From a candidate division KSB1 bacterium (GTDB taxonomy: Bacteria; Zhuqueibacterota; Zhuqueibacteria; Zhuqueibacterales; Zhuqueibacteraceae): 34,596 bases of DNA. Below, piece by piece: positions 31,380-34,596 of the stretch. The notes under the pieces are model-generated. The model made no database searches. It had not been told where the DNA came from and worked only from the letters and a program-made list of their open reading frames with translations. The number at the start of each line of letters is the position of its first letter. The first letter of the stretch is position 1. The position numbers and the translations under genes were made by a program. The stretch lies in contig JAPDQB010000057.1 in NCBI GenBank assembly GCA_034506175.1, positions 1-34,596 on the forward strand, read 5' to 3'.

Positions 31380-32144
31380 ATGTTGGAAATCAAAGGATTG
31401 GAAGTATCCGTCGCAGGCCAAAAAATTCTGCGCGGCCTTGATCTGAAAGTCAATGCCGGCGAGGTTCACGCGATTATGGGGCCGAACGGCTCCGGCAAAA
31501 GCACGCTGGCAAACGTACTGGCCGGTCGGGAAGGCTATGACGTCGACGCCGGCGAAGTTATTTTCGAAGGCAAAAATCTTTTGGAAATGGCGCCCGAAGA
31601 CCGCGCCCGCGAAGGCGTGTTCATGGCGTTTCAATATCCGGTCGAGATTCCCGGGGTGAGCATTGCCAATTTTCTCAAGGCCGCCTTCAATGCGATTCGC
31701 GAGCATCGCGGCCAGGAAAAAATGGACACGATGGAATTTCTGGCGCTGATGAAAGAGAAGATGCGCTTCGTCGGCATGGACGAAAAGCTGTTGAGCCGCT
31801 CGGTCAACGAAGGTTTTTCCGGCGGCGAAAAGAAAAGAAATGAGATTTTTCAAATGGCCTTGCTGTCCCCCAAGCTGGCGATTTTGGATGAAACCGATTC
31901 CGGCCTCGACATCGACGCCCTGCGCATCGTCGCCAACGGCGTGAATAAATTGAGAAGTAAAGACAATGCTGTCATTGTCGTTACCCACTATCAAAGGCTG
32001 TTGAATTACATCATTCCGGATTACGTCCACGTCCTCGTGAAAGGAAAAATCGTCGAGTCCGGCGACAAGGAATTGGCTCTGAAACTGGAAGAACACGGCT
32101 ACGATTGGGTAAAAGATGAGTTCGCGGTGCGGGCTGCGGCGTGA
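31380..32144 (+). CDS. sufC: Fe-S assembly ATPase SufC
   Basis: 254 residues from ATG 31380 (MLEIKGLEVSVAGQK); a start at 31359 adds seven residues and is less family-like. ABC ATPase motifs are Walker A GPNGSGKST (34-42), Q-loop MAFQYPVEIPG (SufC-specific text), signature FSGGEKKRNE, Walker B LAILDETDSGLD with catalytic Glu, and the switch His of VVTHYQRLL. It energises the SufBCD scaffold. No sufD, sufS or sufU follows: the next sequence is toxin-antitoxin and repeat debris, so the cluster is incomplete here or the rest lies elsewhere. Confidence 0.98.
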   Translation: MLEIKGLEVSVAGQKILRGLDLKVNAGEVHAIMGPNGSGKSTLANVLAGREGYDVDAGEVIFEGKNLLEMAPEDRAREGVFMAFQYPVEIPGVSIANFLKAAFNAIREHRGQEKMDTMEFLALMKEKMRFVGMDEKLLSRSVNEGFSGGEKKRNEIFQMALLSPKLAILDETDSGLDIDALRIVANGVNKLRSKDNAVIVVTHYQRLLNYIIPDYVHVLVKGKIVESGDKELALKLEEHGYDWVKDEFAVRAAA

Positions 32145-32210
32145 TTTTGTATCATGGCAAAATAGTTGTAAGGCGCTGTCTATAATTTTTTGTATTCAGT
32201 AAATTAGAAC

Positions 32211-32845
32211 ATGAAGCCACGAGTTTACATTGAAACAACTATTCCAAGCTTTTCCTCTGAAAATAAGTTCGTCGTTGCGCCTTATCGGGTGCCGCGCCCG
32301 GCATGGGCCATTACCACGAAAAAGCCGTAGCGCAGGCTTCCAGCCTGCATGCAGACAAGATGTCTGCGCTACATTTTCATCGTGATGGGTGTGCAAACGT
32401 ACATGACAATTACCATGAAGATCGCAAAGAAACTTTCGTTGTGGCACGCAGGCAATGGACGCGCCAATGGTGGGATAAGCATCGTCATCTCTATGACCTT
32501 GTCAGTAGCCAAGCCGTTCTTAATGAGCTCCGTGCCGGCGACTATTCAAAAAAACAGAAATGTATTGCATTGCTGAATGATATTGATTTCATTCCTATTG
32601 TGCCGCAGATGACGACAATCGTTCAAACTTATATTCGGCATAAGATCATGCCCAATGATGCAGGAGGTGATGCATTGCACTTGGCTCTAGCATCTTTTGA
32701 CAAATGTGATATGCTTTTGACCTGGAATTGTAAGCACTTGGCCAATGCCAACAAATTTGGCCATATTCGGTACATCAATAACTTGCTGGGCTTGTATGTT
32801 CCGGTGATAGTCACTCCACTTGAACTTTTGGGAGAGATATCATGA
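32211..32845 (+). pseudogene. PIN-domain toxin gene broken by a repeat insertion
   Basis: The 5' part starts at ATG 32211 with MKPRVYIETTIPSF, the PIN family N-terminus with its first acidic residue, and stops at 32330 (TAG within the repeat). The 3' part, in another frame, resumes near 32414 with YHEDRKETFVVARRQWTRQWWDKHR and runs through GDALHLALASFDKCDMLLTWNCKHLANANKFGH to 32845. Joining TTT at about 32246 to ACCATGAAG at about 32413 rebuilds a full PIN protein. The left piece reads on as SSENKFVVA, a second version of the same block. PIN proteins are Mg-dependent RNases, often toxins. The 3' piece lacks the first catalytic acid and is probably inactive. Confidence 0.82.
32324..32372 (+). 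repeat. GCCGTAGCGCAGG-family repeat inside the PIN gene
   Basis: GCCGTAGCGCAGGCTTCCAG to CTGCGCTAC, with the inner palindrome GCAGGCT/AGCCTGC and a second one AGACAAGATGTCT. Outer flanks CCATTACCACGAAAA (left) and TTTTCATCGTGATGG (right) are imperfect inverted repeats, suggesting a larger MITE-like unit of about 85 bp. It is related to the copy at 26410-26464. Confidence 0.75.
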
Positions 32846-33045
32846 AAAAAGACATAACGCTCGAACGCATCTGGGAAGTGCGTCGAAAAATTTATGCTCA
32901 ATGCGGCAATGACCCTCAAAGACTGGTTGAGTATTACATCGAACAGCAAAAACAAAATCCCGAGCGTTTTTTGAAAAGGCGTCGTAAGACGGGCAAAGGA
33001 AATGGGAGATACGTTAGGAAAGGTTTGTCTTCCGCTATTTTATAA
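32842..33045 (+). CDS. Putative antitoxin partner of the PIN protein
   Basis: 67 residues. The ATG overlaps the PIN stop codon (ATGA) and has GGGAGAG upstream, the layout of a coupled toxin-antitoxin pair in toxin-first order. The sequence is short, basic and helical (TLERIWEVRRKIYAQCGNDPQRLVEYYIEQQ), resembling the small proteins that follow such PIN genes in many genomes. No DNA-binding motif is obvious. The last codons and stop (about 33036-33045) lie within the first copy of a 95-bp repeat, so the C-terminus may have been replaced when the repeat arrived. Confidence 0.65.
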   Translation: MKKDITLERIWEVRRKIYAQCGNDPQRLVEYYIEQQKQNPERFLKRRRKTGKGNGRYVRKGLSSAIL

Positions 33046-33130
33046 CTTTTGATTGGGCTAAGTTTATCACACTCAAATTCGCGCCGAACTGAGTTGTCTG
33101 ATGCGGCACGTGATTGAGCTGTCGCTCACT
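33036..33130 (+). repeat. 95-bp direct repeat, copy 1
   Basis: Starts TATTTTATAACTTTTG and ends GTCGCTCACT. It aligns to 33562-33655 with six substitutions and one single-base gap (about 93% identity). It contains a hairpin TGAGC-TGTC-GCTCA near its end and two degenerate copies of ATTGAGTTGTC 25 bases apart. Together with copy 2 it brackets two tiny membrane-protein genes. Confidence 0.85.
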
Positions 33131-33186
33131 GGATAGCTGTAATTTGTGTTTTCTCAAGAGCAATATTAACAGGCTCCGGAGGAGGG

Positions 33187-33420
33187 ATGGCACGCATCGC
33201 AAGAGCTGTTGTTGAATTCTTTACGTTGAGCGAAGAACAGCGTCATGCTGTCGAGGAGAAATTTCTTGAACTTGGTAACATAGGCTTTGGGGCACTGATT
33301 TTTGGTAGCGCATTCGCCGAGGGTCGGCTTAAATGGTTGCATCTGGTCGGTGGAGCCCTGTTTTGGTTTCTCATGTTCTGTGTTTATGTTTTTCTTACCA
33401 AACTGCGAGGTAAAAAATGA
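33187..33420 (+). CDS. Small membrane protein, 77 aa (cassette gene 1)
   Basis: A very strong GGAGGAGGG lies directly before the ATG. The first 25 residues are amphipathic and charged (ARAVVEFFTLSEEQRHAVEEKF), followed by two hydrophobic segments (about 29-42, GNIGFGALIFGSAF, and 52-71, LVGGALFWFLMFCVYVFL) and a basic end (KLRGKK). No family was recognised with confidence; it resembles short DUF-type two-helix membrane proteins. Its stop overlaps the start of the next gene (ATGA). Both sit between 95-bp direct repeats, suggesting a mobile cassette. Confidence 0.7.
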   Translation: MARIARAVVEFFTLSEEQRHAVEEKFLELGNIGFGALIFGSAFAEGRLKWLHLVGGALFWFLMFCVYVFLTKLRGKK

Positions 33421-33521
33421 CTGGCGCTATTTTGATGATGGCCGCTCTCACTTTGGTGATTTTTATTTTTGTTGTGATACCAGAGTTATTGCGGCGAAAA
33501 AGAGAACAGCAAGGGCAATAA
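33417..33521 (+). CDS. Single-helix membrane microprotein, 34 aa (cassette gene 2)
   Basis: ATG overlaps the stop of the 77-residue gene. The frame MTGAILMMAALTLVIFIF... contains one continuous hydrophobic helix (about 3-22) and a highly basic polar tail (LLRRKREQQGQ), predicting N-out/C-in single-pass topology. No homologue was recognised. It is too short for ordinary ORF filters, but the ATGA coupling, sharp membrane profile and location inside the repeat-bounded cassette support it as real. A subunit or regulator of its neighbour is a guess. Confidence 0.6.
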   Translation: MTGAILMMAALTLVIFIFVVIPELLRRKREQQGQ

Positions 33522-33561
33522 CTTGCACCGCCTTTAACTCTTCAGCTCCTGAAGGCAAAAT

Positions 33562-33655
33562 TATTTTATGACTTTTGTTGGGCTAAGTTTATCACACGCA
33601 AATTCGCGCCGAATTGAGTTGTCTTATGCGACACGTGATTGAGTTGTCGCTCACT
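33562..33655 (+). repeat. 95-bp direct repeat, copy 2
   Basis: Same sequence type as 33036-33130, with one base missing. Here ATTGAGTTGTC occurs twice exactly, 25 bases apart, and the end hairpin keeps pairing through a G-U (TGAGT-TGTC-GCTCA). It lies directly before the truncated ferredoxin. Confidence 0.85.
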
Positions 33656-33672
33656 ACTTATACTTAGTTAGG

Positions 33673-33900
33673 GTGCGACGTGAAGTCGTGCATTTTCATA
33701 CATGCATAATGTATTACCGCAAATCATCTCTCGCGGGCGATTGTGTTGCAGTGCCGGAGAAATGCACGGAATGCGTTGGTTTTTATGATGAGCCGCAATG
33801 CGCCTCCGTTTGCCCGGTGGATTGCTGTGTCGAAGACCCGGATCATCGCGAATCACAAGAGGAGTTGATGGCGAAGAAGGAAAGATTGCCTCCGAATTAA
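33673..33900 (+). pseudogene. C-terminal half of a 2[4Fe-4S] ferredoxin
   Basis: From about residue 28 of this frame the text is that of YfhL/Allochromatium-type ferredoxins: PEKCTECVGFYDEPQCASVCPVDCCVEDPDH, giving the second cluster motif Cys-x2-Cys-x8-Cys-x3-Cys with the family's characteristic loop and tail. The first cluster motif (CINCGACEPECP-type) that should precede it is absent; in its place are about 23 unrelated residues and, upstream, the 95-bp repeat. The gene therefore seems to have lost its 5' half at the repeat boundary. No strong ribosome binding site is visible. Placement after the suf cluster may be original, since ferredoxins often accompany Fe-S genes. Confidence 0.8.
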
Positions 33901-34001
33901 AGCGACGTCCGACTGGCGCTGCGAGATTTGACTAAATTAAAAAAATCGTCGAGCGCAAGTCAGATTTCACAGATTTACTTATCCAAAGGAGGTGACCTAA
34001 T

Positions 34002-34458
34002 ATGAAAACGTTCATTTTGCAGTGTTTCGGTGCATTGATACTGCTTGGTTTAAATACATGCACGAAAAATCCTGCTACAGAAGCTGATAAACCGCTGGTG
34101 GATACCGAATGGGATTTGCAATCTTTCGAGATCATCGGTGCCGGAGAGTCAGATATTGGCAGTCAAGGTATCATACTCGTGTTTACAAAAGATGGTCGTG
34201 TGGAGGGAAAAAGCAGGAACATAAAAGGGGACCTCTCAGGGGCAGGAAATTCATACTATGGAGTCTATGAAGTTGGCTCAGACGGCTCCCTACACATCAA
34301 CACTCTTGGTACCACTCAAGTGGGATTGCCTGCTGGCTCAAGGGTATACGGAATATTTTCAGGCACTGCGAAACGCCTCAGCTTACGAAATAGAGGGGAA
34401 TACGCTTCGCATCTTCTATGATGGTAGAATGAAAGCGCTTAACTTTAAGGCCGAGTAG
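34002..34458 (+). pseudogene. META/HslJ-like lipoprotein gene with frameshift
   Basis: A near-perfect AAAGGAGGTGA precedes ATG 34002. The product starts with a lipoprotein signal (ILLGLNTC, Cys20) and a META-like domain opening (PLVDTEWDLQSFEI, ILVFTKDGRVEG, NSYYGVYEV, LGTTQVG). In this frame the end (34350-34421) turns to Arg/Ser-rich nonsense. The +1 frame carries the expected finish, EYFQALRNASAYEIEGNTLRIFYDG...ALNF, ending at 34458. The switch falls near 34335-34350. META proteins are outer-membrane or secreted, linked to heat or antibiotic stress in HslJ. Natural decay or sequencing error are equally possible; decay fits the neighbourhood. Confidence 0.75.
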
Positions 34459-34471
34459 GTTGTAAGTTTAC

Positions 34472-34596
34472 TAGTGCACTGTTACTTTAATTTGTTTATG
34501 TCATAATTTTTTCATATCTTTCCTCAAAAGGTCATCTGATTCTGAGAGGAAAGCGTATGAAAAAATATCATGTCAAACTTTCCGCGTCAAAACGCC
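34472..34596 (+). mobile_element. Left end of an IS630-type insertion sequence (truncated by window)
   Basis: TAGTGCACTGTTACTTTAATTTG from about 34472 has the look of an IS630 terminal repeat beginning at a TA target dinucleotide, and a transposase-like start follows 85 bases later. The other end lies outside the window, so terminal repeats and the TA duplication cannot be confirmed. Confidence 0.5.
34557..34596 (+). CDS. IS630-family transposase, N-terminal fragment
   Basis: Thirteen codons are visible: MKKYHVKLSASKR, preceded by AGAGGAAA. Many IS630/helix-turn-helix transposases begin MKKY-x-V-x-L-(S/T)-x-x-x-R before the THARILL helix. The match is short, so the call relies on this opening and the terminal-repeat-like sequence upstream. 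The frame runs off the window. Confidence 0.55.
   Translation, partial: MKKYHVKLSASKR

Noticed and set aside
33036..33655. Integron attC sites as explanation for the 95-bp repeats
   Set aside because: No RYYYAAC/GTTRRRY end boxes in the right orientation were found and no integrase is present; a different or unknown recombination unit is more likely.

Overview
The window (about 34.6 kb, GC near 50%) looks like a chromosomal contig from an uncultured Gram-negative-type bacterium. Large PAS/GAF hybrid kinases, a Reg_prop/Y_Y_Y sensor, a lipoprotein phosphatase, a PafA-type enzyme and the general gene style suggest the FCB/KSB1-like part of the tree. This placement is an inference from gene style only; no rRNA or other marker gene is present. 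No tRNA, rRNA or CRISPR array was recognised.

Layout. Genes from 136 to about 23,800 lie on the minus strand and genes from about 24,600 to the end on the plus strand, with a divergent, mostly non-coding region between. Minus strand, read 5'->3' (right to left): htpX; a frameshifted beta-carbonic anhydrase; a small zinc-ribbon protein; a TerC-family membrane protein; ribD-ribE-ribBA; an AlbA_2/GHKL regulator; a class I/II aminotransferase; an M29 aminopeptidase translationally coupled to a SelW/Rdx-like selenoprotein with an in-frame TGA; a pentapeptide-TIR-TM-class A beta-lactamase fusion; a propeller sensor kinase whose phospho-accepting His is replaced by Asp; a gamma-glutamylcyclotransferase-fold protein; and a cluster of hybrid kinase, stand-alone 72-residue DHp (H-box) protein and NtrC-type regulator. 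Plus strand: a PafA-like phosphatase; a membrane-tethered degenerate receiver with an RsbU-like PP2C phosphatase; and a SUF cluster (Rrf2 regulator - A-type carrier - PerR - sufB - sufC) with a visible promoter and operator. The last 2.5 kb is eroded accessory DNA: a broken PIN toxin with its putative antitoxin, a pair of tiny membrane proteins between two 95-bp direct repeats, a half ferredoxin, a frameshifted META-like lipoprotein and the start of an IS630-type transposase.

How the genes fit together. The hybrid kinase ends in a receiver, so a His phosphotransfer protein is needed to pass phosphate to the NtrC-type regulator, and the DHp-only protein sits exactly between the two. Rrf2 (four Cys) and PerR (all five metal-ligand positions) place the SUF cluster under joint Fe-S and peroxide control. 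The strongest candidate for an undescribed system is the 690-residue fusion at 10737-12809. A predicted extracytoplasmic serine acyl-enzyme domain (SxxK, SxN, KTG motifs) is linked by one membrane helix to a cytoplasmic TIR domain with the NADase-type Glu and a pentapeptide-repeat solenoid. This architecture suggests a cell-wall or beta-lactam sensor wired to a TIR effector.
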